From: Heterobasidion occidentale | Taxonomy: Eukaryota; Basidiomycota; Agaricomycetes; Russulales; Bondarzewiaceae | Reading direction: 5' to 3' | Length of the DNA stretch: 64,000 bases | NCBI GenBank assembly: GCA_039111635.1 | Contig: JBCAQO010000003.1 | Coordinates: forward strand, 1,426,001 to 1,490,000 | In this document: positions 23,289-35,434 of the stretch, one piece after another | Numbering within the stretch: position 1 is the stretch's first letter | Layout of the letters: every line of letters starts with the position of its first letter | The notes under the pieces: generated by a model | The model's input: only the letters and a program-made list of their open reading frames with translations | What the model was told of the DNA's origin: nothing | Database searches by the model: none | Program-made: the position numbers and the translations under genes

Positions 23289-23828
23289 ATGCCCGGCAAA
23301 GTCAAGGCGTACGAACTCCAGTCGAAGTACGGACAGAATGGCCTCCAGATGCAGGATCTGTGCTGATCATACGCTGCCAATAGGTCTAAGAATGACTTGA
23401 CAAAACAGCTCTCGGAGCTGAAGACCGAGCTCTCACTCTCCGTGTGCAGAAGATCGCTGGCGGCTCCGCGTCGAAGTTGACTAAGATGTGCGTAGCCTGT
23501 TTCTGGAGTCTATGCAGCTCTATTGACCTTGGCATTCTAGCAACACCGTTCGCAAGTCGATCGCTCGTGTCCTGACAGTCACGAACCACAAACAGCGTCA
23601 GAATCTCCGTGACTTCTACAAGAACAAAAAGTACCTTCCTCTCGACCTCCGACCGAAGCGTACTCGTGCCATCAGGCGGCGGTTGACTCCTGTACGCGAT
23701 GTCTGTTCTGTGCCCTGTACTTTTCCTCATTCTTCAAATTTGAACAGCACGAGAAGTCCCTCAAGACGCTCAAGCAGCGCAAGAAGGACATCCACTTCCC
23801 TCAGAGGAAGTACGCCGTCAAGGCATGA
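23289..23828 (+). CDS. RPL35: Cytosolic large-subunit ribosomal protein uL29 (Rpl35), with a one-base frame defect
   Basis: Exons 23289-23326, 23384-23487, 23541-23691 and 23748-23828 sum to 374 bases, one short of 125 codons. The order is [12 protein letters not shown], then [14 protein letters not shown], then the block that should read [16 protein letters not shown], then [47 protein letters not shown] and [26 protein letters not shown]. This is an almost complete match to what is known of eukaryotic uL29, which binds 25S rRNA near the tunnel exit. The frame is lost in GAGCTCTCACTC at about 23430, where one base appears missing. Because the protein is essential and usually single-copy in fungi, a real frameshift is unlikely. 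Sharing its gene ends with His6, it lies 337 bases downstream of it. Confidence 0.9.
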
Positions 23829-24427
23829 GCCAGTCGTGACGGTTGAGAGGGAGTGGGACGAGTCTGCCTGGAGTGCTTTTTTTCGCTGTGTTTTTCTGTA
23901 TGACTTAGGCTTTGGTCAACTCAACATGCCGCGCTATGCCATGCCTTCGAAGCTTGTGTGCTCATCAAGGTGTGGATTTTCGACGCTACACATCATTACT
24001 CCTGATGATGACTGCATGTGTGAATCCGAACGCACTAAGAATGCCGTGCTTCACATGCGCATCGTCATCGTTTTCGGCATTCGCGAACTCCTGTCTACTC
24101 CTGTCTATTCCTGTATGCGATCAAGGCCCCTAGACACAAAGTACTGCCTGTCCAGTAGAATGAACTTTGTTCACTTTTTGCATTTGCTTCCAGTCCACCA
24201 CCACCGCACTGCTCATACTAACGTCCGTAATGCTTGTATCAACACTGACAACTCGGCTTCGTTTGTCATCAAAATTATGCCCTGTCGGGTTGTCCTCTCT
24301 CGCGGCCTTATCGACTGAACTGACTCATACGACGAGATTTCTGAGTCATCTCAGGCCTTCAAAGAGGGGCCTTTTTGGATCCCACCATGCCCTTCCAAGT
24401 TGCAGCAAACTGCACCGATATTATAAC
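23829..24427. other. Intergenic, about 0.6 kb
   Basis: Between two genes on the same strand. It holds the 3' end of the uL29 transcript and the promoter of the O-methyltransferase. A long open frame covers 23683-24318, but it starts inside the uL29 gene and has no family character. No small-RNA signal is visible, although ribosomal-protein introns and flanks sometimes host snoRNAs. Confidence 0.35.
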
Positions 24428-25302
24428 ATGGCGCCATCCCTTCCTGGACACGAGCTCGCACAGAGGCCAACCACGAGGGAGGATTGGACGCGCTCCGACT
24501 TATATCATAATTCTTTCTTGATTTCCTGGGATGAGGCCTTGGAATTTGCTCTGAAGAACAGCGACGAGAAGGGCTTGCCGCAGATTGCCGTCAGTGCTGC
24601 GCAAGGGAAGTTTCTTTATCTGCTCGCCAAATCTCTCGGAGCCAAGTGCATCCTCGAAGTCGGAACTCTCGGAGGGTAAGCTTTGCGCCGCGTTTCGAAC
24701 TCTGCATCACGACTTTTGATCCCTGATTTGGAACAGGTATTCGACGATATGGCTGGCTCAAGCACTTCCTGCCGATGGCACTATCATCACATGCGAATTA
24801 GACAAGAAACATGCAGACGTACGTCGCTTCCGGCTTCCCACTGATGTGCGAATTGACTGGTATAATAGACCGCCCAGGAAAACCTCACACACGCGGGGTT
24901 AGAATCGAAAGTTAAGATACTTGTAGGCCCTGCAGCAGAGTTGCTCCGTGATCTCTATCCGGACCAGCCTTTCGACTTTGTGTTCATCGACGCAGACAAG
25001 CCGGGTAATAAGACCTACTATATTGAGGCCAAGCGGTTGGTCAGGAAGGGAGGCGTCATTGTTAGCGGTTTTGCCTCTTAGACCGAGGCTCAAACGCTAA
25101 TCGAATCTTCGATTTTTTACAGATTGTGGACAATGTCGTTCGCAATGGGCTTGTAAGCGATCCGTCGCATACAGACGCTCCCTGCGAAGGAGTTCGAGAA
25201 CTTCTCACGTACATGAAGGGCGACAAGGAGGTAGAGGCGACAACCATGGCCACGGTGGGCGAGAAAGGTTATGATGGCTTCTTATACGCTATCAAATTGT
25301 AG
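24428..25302 (+). CDS. Class I SAM-dependent O-methyltransferase (family 3, CCoAOMT/COMT-like)
   Basis: Exons 24428-24675, 24737-24818, 24869-25060 and 25123-25302 give 233 residues, the usual length of this small metal-dependent family. The SAM-binding core has motif I LEVGTLGGYSTIWLA, the acidic ribose-binding strand TCELDKKHA, the metal-binding FDFVFIDADKPGNKTYY, and the second metal patch IVDNVVRNG. The C-terminal GYDGFLYAIK strand completes the fold. Such enzymes methylate catechol hydroxyls of phenolics. All junctions are in phase, although neighbours on both sides show frame defects. The third intron begins GTTAGC. No biosynthetic cluster is obvious nearby. Confidence 0.88.
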
Positions 25303-25561
25303 AATCGCTCGATTTGACTCATGTACCTGTATATCTATATGGGTGATAAACGAACATTTGGAACTTTTACAATCACTGCAGAAAAGCTCCCGAGAGAGAA
25401 AATGAAAACTAGCATTATCCCCAATGAGATTCTAAATAAAATTCCGAAGCCATTGCGCGATGAGCGAAGTGCGGTACACAAATTCAAACTCAACACGATG
25501 ATGTATGATATCACCCATCACGGTATCGTACATGTAATAGCACAGAGAGTAAAGTAGCGGA

Positions 25562-27618
25562 TCAATGCGAGAATAGCGTGATATTGGTACGTTGAGCGAT
25601 GCTCAGGTACCAATCGTCAAGGGGCGGGAGGTCCTCATCGTCCTCGTAGAATTCACGTTTGACCCGTGGCTCAGGATCGGGAGGTTGAAGAGGCTTTAAA
25701 CGCACAACTTCCTTGCTTGAGTCATAGCTCTCGAAAATGCCACCAGTCTGCACGAACTCGTCCGATACCGGGAGAATAACGTGATAGTCTGGATACCCTG
25801 TCTGATCAAGATCACGATCGTGCTCGTGAAGCAGGTTGATAGCACAATTAGGGAGTCGGATATCGATAGTGTCCTGCTCGGCATAGAGTGAGCAGCTATC
25901 GCCAGAATTGTGCAACAAATCCTCTTCTGCACAAGCGAGCGTGAGTGGTGTTAGAGGGATGGGTGTCTCTGCCCTTGAGATGGACTGCTTGTCCTCTTCA
26001 AGCTCTGGTTCTTCAGCAATGTTATCAAGTGAAGACCTGACGGGAGTCTCGTTAGTCATGACCCTTCCTATATCCGCTTGACCTGAGTCAGGCAACAAGC
26101 CAGGACCATAGTGCCACGGTGGTACAGTCAACCAGTTGCCACCTTCAGAATCCTGCTGTAGAGTTGTGTTGGCCCATGCGATCCAAGGAGTCGCAGGAGG
26201 TTCGTCGGTGATAACGATGTGAGGCACAGTGCAAGGTGTGAGCGATTCGAGCACAGTCACGCCGCGGAACCGGCGCACATCTGTAAAAATGGGTCTGCTG
26301 GATCTGACCAGACGAGAGGTTTGTGTTTAAGTAAAGAGATGAGGGTGATGCTGGGATTAATGGTAAATGTACGAGCACGGTGTGCTGCGGAATAGCCTTC
26401 GAAACATTGTTAGGTGCGTCACGGAAAGACGGGAAATACGAAAGCTTACTGATGATTTGTAGCAATGTCTGTATAGTATTACTGTGAGCTTTTCCTTTCG
26501 CTCGTCTAGATGCTTAGAATATGTCCAGTTTGCCTAGTAAGGTATGCGTGAGTAGGGAATAATACTCGCGAGTCAAAGCAACTTACAGAGTGGTTGAAGA
26601 TGGTAGGTGGATATACATGACGCATGCTAGAACTGTCTCCTGTTGTACTTGTAGGTGAGAGCAATTCGATATCTTGTGTAGGCGTCGTGCATTGCAATAG
26701 GTGTATGCTTGCCACTCCAAGGAGACTTGTGGCACCACAAGATACTCAATCCATTGAGGCGTGATAGTGTTGTGATACCAAGCGTGATAGTCAGCCCATT
26801 GAGAGTCGTGGGGTGGTGGGGTAATGACGATGTATGGTGCAGCAGCAGATTCGGAGGGTCGATAACGATGTTGCACCGATCACGACTCAACGAGCGCAGA
26901 TGTTCCTAGACACAAAAGTGATACATCAGTTGATGAGAAGGTGTCGAAGCTCGCAAACTGTGTTACGTTGTCAGAAGGCATGTCTTCTCTTTCACGTACT
27001 ACAGGATTCGAATGCTATTTTGACGTCAGAATGATTCGAGATGGATGGATGTTATGCGACGTACCGTGCTGAGCATCTGCATTGGGATTGATTGTAGAGT
27101 TCACTGTTAACAAATAGTCCACAGTCGTGGAAGTTGCGTCTCACTCACAGCGCAATCCCATTCGTGGCTTAGTTGCTCCGGACAAGTTCCGTCTGCCTCG
27201 CGATCTACACGGCCCTCATCCCATGAGTATCCGCAGCATCCTAAAAGAGTATGTGTGGATGAATGGCCCTCCAAATATGTTGTAGCGCCGTCTGTCTGTG
27301 TATTTGACATGCACAAGAACTGGTAGAGCAAGGTCAGAGCTGCCACCAAAATCTTTAGTGAAGAAGACTACGCACTGCACGGGGAATGTAAGCCTTGTCG
27401 TCATCGCTGAGACCACCTTCGACCTCAACGAGCGGTGGCAACGTGTCGCCGTGTTCAACATGGAGATTGGGGTTGGAGGAATAACTTTCGATGGTGCTGG
27501 TTGAAGCGGCGGCAGCAGAGCACACGTTCTCCCACGGCTCGGAACGCGATTTGCTTCCGAATGATCTCTTTGAGATAGCGAAAGATGGATAAACGTTGAG
27601 GTTTTCAACCCTAGACAT
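25562..27618 (-). CDS. Unknown multi-exon fungal protein (possibly two paralogous genes) with a repeated IVIT-W-W module
   Basis: On this strand a first exon starts at 27618 (MSRVENLNVYPSFAISKRSFGS) and contains EVEGGLSDDDKAYIPRAV near 27375. A short exon GCCGYSWDEGRVDREADGTCPEQLSHEWDCA follows at about 27150-27240. Two larger blocks resemble each other: AAPYIVITPPPHDSQWADYHAW...WIEYLVVPQ (about 26715-26855) and VPHIVITDEPPATPWIAWANT...NWLTVPPWH (about 26120-26235). Each is followed by an acidic, Ser/Pro-rich stretch (TPTQDIELLSPTSTTGDSSS in the first). The last exon ends DLPPLDDWYLSIAQRTN. GT-AG boundaries exist between most blocks, but one frame change near 26710 is unexplained, and the blocks may belong to two adjacent genes. 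No known domain. Confidence 0.45.
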
Positions 27619-28134
27619 CCCGAACCAAGGATGGTGATAGACTATATGACGAGAGTAGTGTCTTGTGAAGGGGCTGCGAGTGTTATTGGTGGGGATGTCC
27701 CCGCTGCGCAGTGCGAAGACGCCGCAATTGAAGAGCGGAGACGAATGGTTCGGCTTATGGATTGAGAGACGCTGGGACAGGGAGATATATAGAAATCGCA
27801 CTGCAGAGGCCACAACGCGTTGTAAAAGGTCAGGAAGGAAGGTGGCATGTAGGTTCAACGACTTTAATGCGGAATGTCCGAGGCTGTGACAGCTACAATA
27901 TAACTTGTGGCTTGACAGGGTGGCTGTTGTTCCAGGTTATGTATGCGCATTGACATGCGACTATATCAAGCGACTATATCGACACTGATCCTCGGCCAAA
28001 ATTTCAAATTGACATAGCAGAGAGAAAACAAGAAGGATCGGTGCAGGTAGATACGCGAGCAGCGGGAAGGTCGGAAGGTCTCGCTTCTTCTAGTGACGTC
28101 GCGTCTGCTACGACTGATCTTATCTCGGCATGCA

Positions 28135-29792
28135 TCAATCTCGTTTATCTGAGTTTTCTGTTTGTCCGAAGCCCTCCATGGCGTAGTCGGCACCGGAGAG
28201 CTATGCACATTGAGACTTAGTTAATTGACGCAAGGCAGGAAAGATTTCCCAACTTACCCATTGTGCGAAATCCCTCACAAAACTCGGGAAGAGTTTCATA
28301 TATGGTGTGAAATGGACGTAGAAAGGTAGGCAAATGGTTTGGGAATGTTGATCATCGAGAGCAGCAATTACGGCCTTGGCAACTGTGATAGGAGGAATAG
28401 ACGGTACGAAAAACCTGTACAACCAATTTGTGGGCAAGCGAACGCTGGAAAAAAGCGGTGTTAAGACGTGGCCAGGCAGGACCAGCGTCGTTCGGACTTG
28501 AGGAGCGTTGTACCTATCAAACGCATATTGCCTCAGGCACTGATATGAAGCTGTACTTGACAGGGAGCGTACCGCTTGTCAAGCTCATAGCGAAGGGATT
28601 CGTGGAGGGAGATGACTGCAGCCTTTGAGGCATTGTAGTCGGCTATCACGCAGGGCGCATACATACGTCAGTATATCTAATAGTACTTGGTCGTGAGATG
28701 TGGTACACTGACTCATCTGAGCGATACCGATTAACCAGTCACTGAAGCAACTGTGATCTTTACTCATTGTTCAGCTTAGGAACAGATGATATGTACTGAA
28801 GGGACTTACGACATGACCAGCGCGTTGCTTGATCAATTCCGGCAGGAAAGCCTTCAGAACCCAAAAATGGGCCAGAGTATTACGTTGAAAGTTCTGCCCA
28901 GATCACATCAGATTAATCAGCAGCCTCACAAGAAAAAACTACACACTGTTTGACATCTTCGGGAGTCAGGTCTAACAAAAGTTTGCCTTGAACTACACCA
29001 GCATTGTTGATGATTATGGTAGGATGACCAAGCTGTAGAGGTCACGATTAGACCCGTCTGGACTCGAGTGTAGACTCTAGATCATTACCTCTTCAACAAT
29101 CCTCTTCTGGACCTCCTCCACCTCCTCCCATTTTGACACGTCACACTTGTAGTAGACAATGTTATCTTCAGCAGCCACGAGTCAGACCATCATCCAAGGG
29201 ACTGATGGAATATTCCATACAGTTTTCGGTGACGATGGGATTGACGTCCAGTACGACGACAGTAACATTTCGTACAGCCAGCGTATTGGCAACGAGTTCC
29301 CCAATACCAGATGCACCTACAACAGAGAACATGAATAAAGGAAGTTAGCTGGTAAAGAGACGGGAGTACGTACCGCCAGTGATGACCACGATCTGTTCAC
29401 CCCAATCCAGAGGGACCGGTGCAAACAACAGTTTGCCCTGATTACGATACAATAGAGAATACCATTTCACAAGCCCTAAAGTGTTCGCAGTGAGACGATG
29501 CACCGAGAAGAATTCTCAGTAACACGTACAGAAGAGGGAAAGTAAGACCCAATAGATGAAGGGCCCTATAACTTGGGATCCTGGATCCTGCCTCCTTGGA
29601 AGATGTAAAATATGGGTATGAAGAAGACAAAGAATGGACCTAATGGCCGCACGATGTCAGAGGCTCCTTTCGGAATGTATGCGCGAATTACTGACTGAAC
29701 GCTGTGTGCGACAACACTTTCACCACCAAATCGACATCGAGAGTATCAAACACTAGTCCCGCATCTCCAGACTGTTGACTGTTGACCTCCAT
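28135..29792 (-). CDS. Short-chain dehydrogenase/reductase, membrane-associated (retinol-dehydrogenase-like), with frame defects
   Basis: From the start at 29792 (MEVNSQQSGDAGLVFDTLD) the protein passes a hydrophobic segment (FFVFFIPIFYIFQG and GPFIYWVLLSLF), then DWGEQIVVITGGASGIGELVA with the TGxxxGIG cofactor motif. Next come VTVVVLDVNP, YYKCDVSKWEEVEEV, PTIIINNAGVVQGKLLLDLT with the NNAG motif, ASVTG with the catalytic Ser, and the YNASK equivalent DYNASKAAVISLHESLRYEL with catalytic Tyr and Lys. PGHV and a C-terminal hydrophobic tail (PYMKLFPSFVRDFAQW) resemble fungal RDH10/DHRS-type SDRs on the ER or lipid droplets. Introns are canonical. One base seems missing at about 29572, 28810 and 28731. 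The upstream promoter is shared with the divergent gene at 30061. Confidence 0.82.
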
Positions 29793-30060
29793 GATCTGTG
29801 TGTTCAGATCCTCTCGGAAAAGCAAGTAGAAACTGTCGAAGGTCCAGCCGTTCGAAGGATTGGAAGTGAAGGTGAGAGTCTGAAACGCAGTCTATGACAT
29901 TGACAGACGACTACAATGATGATCAAAGTCAAATGACGTGATATCCGCAAGAGGAAATTGCGTGGAAATATCTCGGGAACAGTGCTAGCTCTCTGAATCA
30001 TGACGAGTGCGGGGAATCACTTGTTCAGAACCTCTTCATGCCACGTATACCTCTTTGAAG
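29793..30060. promoter_or_regulatory. Compact bidirectional promoter, SDR / polyamine-synthase-like gene
   Basis: Only 268 bases separate two outward start codons. No TATA box is clear. A short upstream ATG at about 30001 opens a frame in phase with the right-hand gene; I chose the ATG at 30061 because the residues before it look like leader sequence. Confidence 0.4.
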
Positions 30061-32461
30061 ATGCCACCATCGCAGCGAAGAAAGCAGCCAATTGCATCTC
30101 CTAGCCCTCAGTCAAAACGCAAGGCCGGTGCAAGCTCACGGTCTTCGACACCTTCCTCCAATCAACCGATTCCAACTCAAGCTGCAGCTACAGACGCGCC
30201 GCAAGGTGGCAGCCCTGCTCTGCACATACTCCTTATATTCCCATTATTTACAATTCTTTCCGTCTTGTCATTGACAACCTGGCTGTATGGGCGTGCTCTT
30301 GAACCGCTGTATGGCAGTGTTCCAACGAACTTGCATCTCGACAAAGTAATCTGGGCGGCCAGCATCCTCGGCACACTTGGGCCAGCTCCCTCAATATGGA
30401 CCTCGGTAGCGATGATGGGTGCTTTATTTTGTTCTCTTCCGAACTTGGCCTATTGGGTGCCTCTATGGACATCCAGATGGCACGATCCTGTGTTCGGACC
30501 TGTGGCAACACACTTGCTCGTATTGTTCCCCGTCGCGTACTCAGGTATCGCCATTGTGAAGAACATAGTAGTGAGTGTTTATTCGCTTCTGAAGAATATA
30601 TCCAACATCTTGCTCTACCTTTCTCTTCGATTTCATGTCAACCTGAATACCGATTGGAGATGTCAGATTTTGAGAGAATTTTCTATCACTTTGTTCATGC
30701 TTGAGTATGTCGAGGACCTATATTCATTTTTATTGCTCCCAGTCGTATCTCGAAAGCCAATCAAATCAGAATACTATGCTGCGCTTCACCATCTTGCCTG
30801 CGTGCGCCACAAGCATCCTTGGGTTCCGTTCTCTTTGGAACGAACTACCGATTCTCTCGTCGGGCGTTTACGCTGACAAGCATATTGTGAGCCATACCTC
30901 AAACAAATGCAGACAGATCTTCTTTTAGAAAAATCTTAAATTGTGTTCCGTAGCTGCTCGCATTGGGTGGTCTTGCTCTCGGAACGTGGGTCGTTCACAC
31001 TCTCTTCCGGGTAAGCATCGGCAAGGAGAACACAACCTCATCATCAAGATTCCTCTCGTGGCAAATCATACTTCCCGGGATCCTCCTCCCCATCCTCCCT
31101 ATCCTCCTCCCGTATCTTCAACCACCAATCCTTCCCCATCCGCTCTCTCGGCCTTTTCTCCATCCCAACTTCCCTCTGCGCATCCTTTCCTCCATTCCCT
31201 CCGTCACTGGCATGGTCGTCGTTGGAGAGATGTTACCACCTCCAGATTGGCAACCTGGTATGCCGGAAGAATTCCCTCATTCTTTTCGCTACCTCCGTGC
31301 ATCCCACTCTCTCTTGGGAGGCGTCTGGTTAGGTGCGAAGGTCCAGAGCAGATCCGCCATCAGAGTCCCTTTGTTGGACCAACAGGGAAACGAGTTGGGG
31401 GATTCCATTTACAGCGCATTCGTTTTGCAGGAAGCTCTGAGGTTGGTTGATAGGGAGAGCAAGGACAGCGAAGGGCGCAGTCAGAACGCCTTGATCATGT
31501 AATGGGTTCCATCATCTAGAGTTGACTTGATTGACTGATGGATGTATTTGTTTAGTGGCCTTGGCGCAGGCATTGCAGCAACAGCGCTTTCCCGGCACGA
31601 CATAGCAACTACGATCGTGGAGATTGACCCTGTGGTCTTTAATGCGTCTCGTCAATATTTTGGATTACCCGATTTCGGCCCTGATAGAGTCTTCCTAGAG
31701 GACGCTCGAAGTTTTGTTAGACAAAAGAGGCAACGTCTGGAGCTAGACGGCGCACTAGATGAAAAGTTTGATTTTGTTGTCCACGATTGTTTCTCCGGAG
31801 GGGGCGTCCCTGCCCATATTTTCACGTGCAGTTCTGGGAGGACCTGAAGAAAATCATGCATGCCGACGGAGTGGTCGCCGTAGTGAGTACCTGATTTCGT
31901 AGGCAGAGCGAGTACTAAACATCCGTTCCAGAACTTTGCCGGAAAATTGAGTTCAGACCCTTCTAAGGCCATTCTCACGACGCTGCAACATAGCTTCGAA
32001 CATTGTCGCGCTTTCCATGATGCAGAACCGATGTCCAGAGAAGAATTACTTTCAGGATTCATCAACATGGTATGTAATTCAGATCTGAATAGTATCTGAA
32101 CTCTACCAAGATTTGAGTTTCATAGGTATTCTTCTGCTCGCCTTCCAGCAAACCCCTCACATTCCGCACTCCTCGAGAAAGCGATTACCTGAGCTCTCAC
32201 CTCCGCGCCCACGTTTTTGGAAGCCTACCTGAACGCGAGGTGGACCTGCAGCTCATCAGCCAAAATATCCAGGCAGATGACATCGACAAATGGATATTGC
32301 GAGACCAGAATAATCAGCTTCAGAAATGGCAGGAGGAGGGCGCCTTGGAACATTGGCAAAGTGAGCACACCGTCATATATGCTTTTATTGTTCTTGCGTG
32401 CTCATTGAACTCGCTAGTCATGAGACAGATACTTCCAGCTGCTGTCTGGGAAACTTTCTAG
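30061..32461 (+). CDS. Membrane protein with spermidine/spermine-synthase-like methyltransferase domain
   Basis: The N-terminal half is basic (RRKQPIASPSPQSKRK) and then strongly hydrophobic, with helices such as LHILLIFPLFTILSVLSLTTWLYG, VATHLLVLFPVAYSGIAIV, LLALGGLALGTWVVHTLF and IILPGILLPILPILLPYL. The second half is a Rossmann methyltransferase of the polyamine-synthase type: ALIIGLGAGIAATALSRHDI, TIVEIDPVVFNASRQYFGL, FLEDARSFV, FDFVVHDCFSGGGVPAHIF, FWEDLKKIMHADGVVAVNFAG, and C-terminal LMRQILP-like MRQILPAAVWETF ending at 32459-32461. The typical polyamine-binding residues cannot be verified by eye, so the substrate is open. Exons between 30570 and 30780 do not join cleanly, and one base appears missing at about 31825 (TTCACGTGCAG). 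Confidence 0.72.
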
Positions 32462-32813
32462 ACGATTGTCTTGATCAGGCAGCTTCAGAGTTGATTGTCG
32501 GATTGCTCTACGTACTTATTATTCTTACTCTGTTTGCATACCATGTGCGCATAGTTACACGAGAATAGCAGAAATAAGCGGAACAGGCTTTATGTACGAA
32601 GGACCCTCGCCAAATCGCACAACGGGCGCGTGCGCGCTGCGCGACGCGCGTGATCAGCAGCGTGTTGAATACGACGCGATCCGTTCTCGTTCTCCACCAC
32701 CGCCTGGAAGCTCCAAGCCCCAAGCTGAAGCACTCAAAGATAAATCGATAACAGTCGGAGCTAGAAGACATCCAAGCGAAGTGGTTGCACTTCGGCTTTT
32801 GTCTTGAGTCCTC
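32462..32813. other. Intergenic, about 0.35 kb
   Basis: The region holds the end of the previous transcript and the promoter of the BTB-like gene. No TATA box, RNA gene or repeat is visible. Confidence 0.35.
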
Positions 32814-35282
32814 ATGTCCGCCGACTACTCACGCTACTCCTCCCCTCTATCTTCCTCGCCCGGTCGACCATCTAATCTGTCACGTCCGCATTGGCCGTGG
32901 TCGGCTTATAGTCATCGCTCCTCTCAATCCTCAGTCTCTGTCCACTCCACGGGAACTATTTCTGCTAGCGCTCAGCCTCAAGGCTCGTGGGATCCTAGAC
33001 CTTCTTCTTCGACAGCTGTTGCTAGTCCTGGTACCGCATTGTGGCCAGCATCCGGCCCAGCTGCTAGAGCTTCATCAAGTACTGTGCCTATGATGTCCAT
33101 GAATCAAGATGAAACCACCAGGCATTGGTCGTTCACTGTACGTTGTTTACTTATATATATTGTATGTGCTGCTGTCAACTACTCGTAACAGGCTTTTGAA
33201 TGGGTTGTGAGAGATGTTAGGAAGCTGAGAGACTTTGTGGAACGCGGAACGCCTCAGGCGAAGGACGCGGAAGGGAGTAACGAGAATGCTGAAACGGAAC
33301 TTCGCGACAGCTTCGAGATCTTGAACGAGTCGCCCATGCTTGGAGATGGCAAGTTCAAGCTCGAGATAGGTGCGTTCAGGCCTCACGACTGTGCGAGTCT
33401 TGTTGACACTTTTGTGCGCAGCACGCACGCCGCTCTCGACCGATAATACCCCTGGTGCAGTGACAACCCCAACGCTATCGCTCTACGTGACATGTTTGAT
33501 GCTCGACTATGCCAATGCAGAGTATGAATTATCTGCTTCCATTCTAGCCGCTATCAAATGCCAAGATGATCGCGTTGGTGAGCGACGGGCTCGTGCCAAC
33601 TGGATATGGGAGAACTGGCAAAATGAGTGGGCATTCAGGCAAGAGAATGAAGTCTGGGGTGAGGTGTCTTGCCATGTCATCCTCAATGTACCATTGACAT
33701 GGAAGGTTGTATCCGCAGAATACCCTTTGCCCTCTCTGACCACGCTTCTAGAAAATCCTAGAATAGATCAGACCGACTCGTTTGTGATTTGCATCCAGAT
33801 TCACACTCCCGTTGGGCCGTTTTTCCCTCAACACCCTTCCGCCTATTACGTTCCACGTAACCTTCTTGATGGGCTGGAATCATCTTTAGACAATTCGAGT
33901 AAGTGTTCATACTTTGAGGCCAATGTCTGAATTCATACTCAATCGTCCTCTCACTGCTAGATACCGGTGATGTCCAATTTGTATGTTTGGAGCGCATGCC
34001 ACAAGATCTGCGACAAGTACACAGCGATGTGTCCCCATCTCCGTCAGCACACAGCCTCCGCTCGTCCGCGTCTTCCTCTTACTCTCCGTTTCAATCTCAC
34101 TCGACTGTCCGGAAACGCATTATCTATGCGCACTCAGACATCATAACCCGCCGCTCTGATTACTTCTCTACCATGCTATCTTCGTCTTTCTCTGAGAATG
34201 TGGCAACAAGTGAACGAAAGATATATCTTATCACCGTGGAAGAGGCCGACTTTGTCACAATCTACTGGCTACTCAAGTGGGTTTACGCAGATTGGGTTCT
34301 GTTTACCGAGAACGACGACCCAAGAGCTGCTGTAGATGGCGTTGGCGCCGGTTGGAGTGCAAGATGGCTGAATTCGCGCAATGTGATCGGAGAATGGGAC
34401 TGGAAAACGTTCAGTAAGACCGGTACTGCTGACGAGCTCAGTATCAGCGGTAGGGATGATGTCAGGAGCGTAGCGAGTGGGGAAAGTGCAAGGTCAGTCG
34501 GTGAGGGCCGGGAGTCCATAGATGATAAGGGCAAACAGACCCTCCGGGTCAACGTCTCATCTTCCAATTCATCAATGCGATCCACTCCTCAGCGACCTGC
34601 GCCCTCTGGAAAGACTCCTCAAAGCTCGCCATCTGCGTCACGCTCTGGTAATTCAATCTCTCGTCGCGGAGGGGCGCCGATCCCCATCGCCATTCCTAAT
34701 CAATCTTCGTCCAGTCCCTCGAAAACTGCGCCTCTCCCAATCCCAGTTAGTGCTCCGCACTATCCTCTATCTCCTCGCAATCAACGACAGCACGTCCACA
34801 CATCGGGAGTGTCATCGACCCCTGATCCTCATGTCCATCCGACTCCAGCTCCCCCTCCCGCTTCTGCTTTGTCCATGTATCAGATTGCCCATCGGTATGG
34901 TATGCCCGGCCTCGCCTCCTTGGCATTGGAGCATATAATGTCCACCATCACACCTCAAACGAGCTTTGCATTGCTGTTGGCGACTTCTGTGTGGGAGGAG
35001 CTCCATTCTCTAATCGAGGTTCGTCTTGGATCACCTTCACCTCAAGAAGGTGCTCAACATACTAACAGGATTATGTCGTTGAGAAATGGGAGGAAGTATC
35101 CGTATCAGGAGAATTCGAGCGATGCTGCGAGGAGGTCGCTTCTGGAGAGTAAGTCCATCTATTCATGATAAGGTCCCTTAATTCTGATATTTTTTAGATG
35201 GGGCCCCGACGGTGGCAAGACCCTGATGACTCTGTTCAGACGATTGCGCTCGCCAACCGCCTTTCCTTACTCTCGCAATTGA
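32814..35282 (+). CDS. BTB/POZ-like domain protein with disordered Ser/Pro-rich regions
   Basis: Six exons (32814-33137, 33192-33369, 33422-33898, 33961-35018, 35069-35148, 35198-35282) give 733 residues, all in phase. The N-terminus is Ser-rich. Residues about 110-350 form a globular MATH-like region (HWSFTAFEWVVRDVRKL, GDGKFKLEI, SLYVTCLMLDYANAEYELSASILAAIK). A split BTB follows: KRIIYAHSDIITRRSDYFSTML with SFSE, then EEADFVTIYWLLKWVYADWV. A 200-residue Ser/Pro/Arg insert then separates it from SMYQIAHRYGMPGLASLALEHIMSTI, the usual BTB C-terminal helices. Proteins of this design often act as substrate adaptors for Cul3 ubiquitin ligases. The inserted loop is unusual in size. Domain call inferred from motif spacing. 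Confidence 0.75.
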
Positions 35283-35434
35283 TTAGCGAAATGAAAGTAT
35301 ACATACCACAATGGACTACTCTCTATATGTATTCTCTAGCTCTCGTCATGATGTCTCTAGCTGTTTGTAGACAATATTCTTGTAATACCATCTCTTCTTG
35401 TCCTTCCAGGCTGCATAGTCGCGGAGTCATAATC

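Noticed and set aside
23683..24318. 211-codon + strand frame overlapping the end of the uL29 gene
   Set aside because: It starts inside uL29 coding sequence in another frame and contains no conserved block.
25321..25557. 78-codon frame after the O-methyltransferase
   Set aside because: AT-rich, lies in the expected 3' region, and shows no family match.
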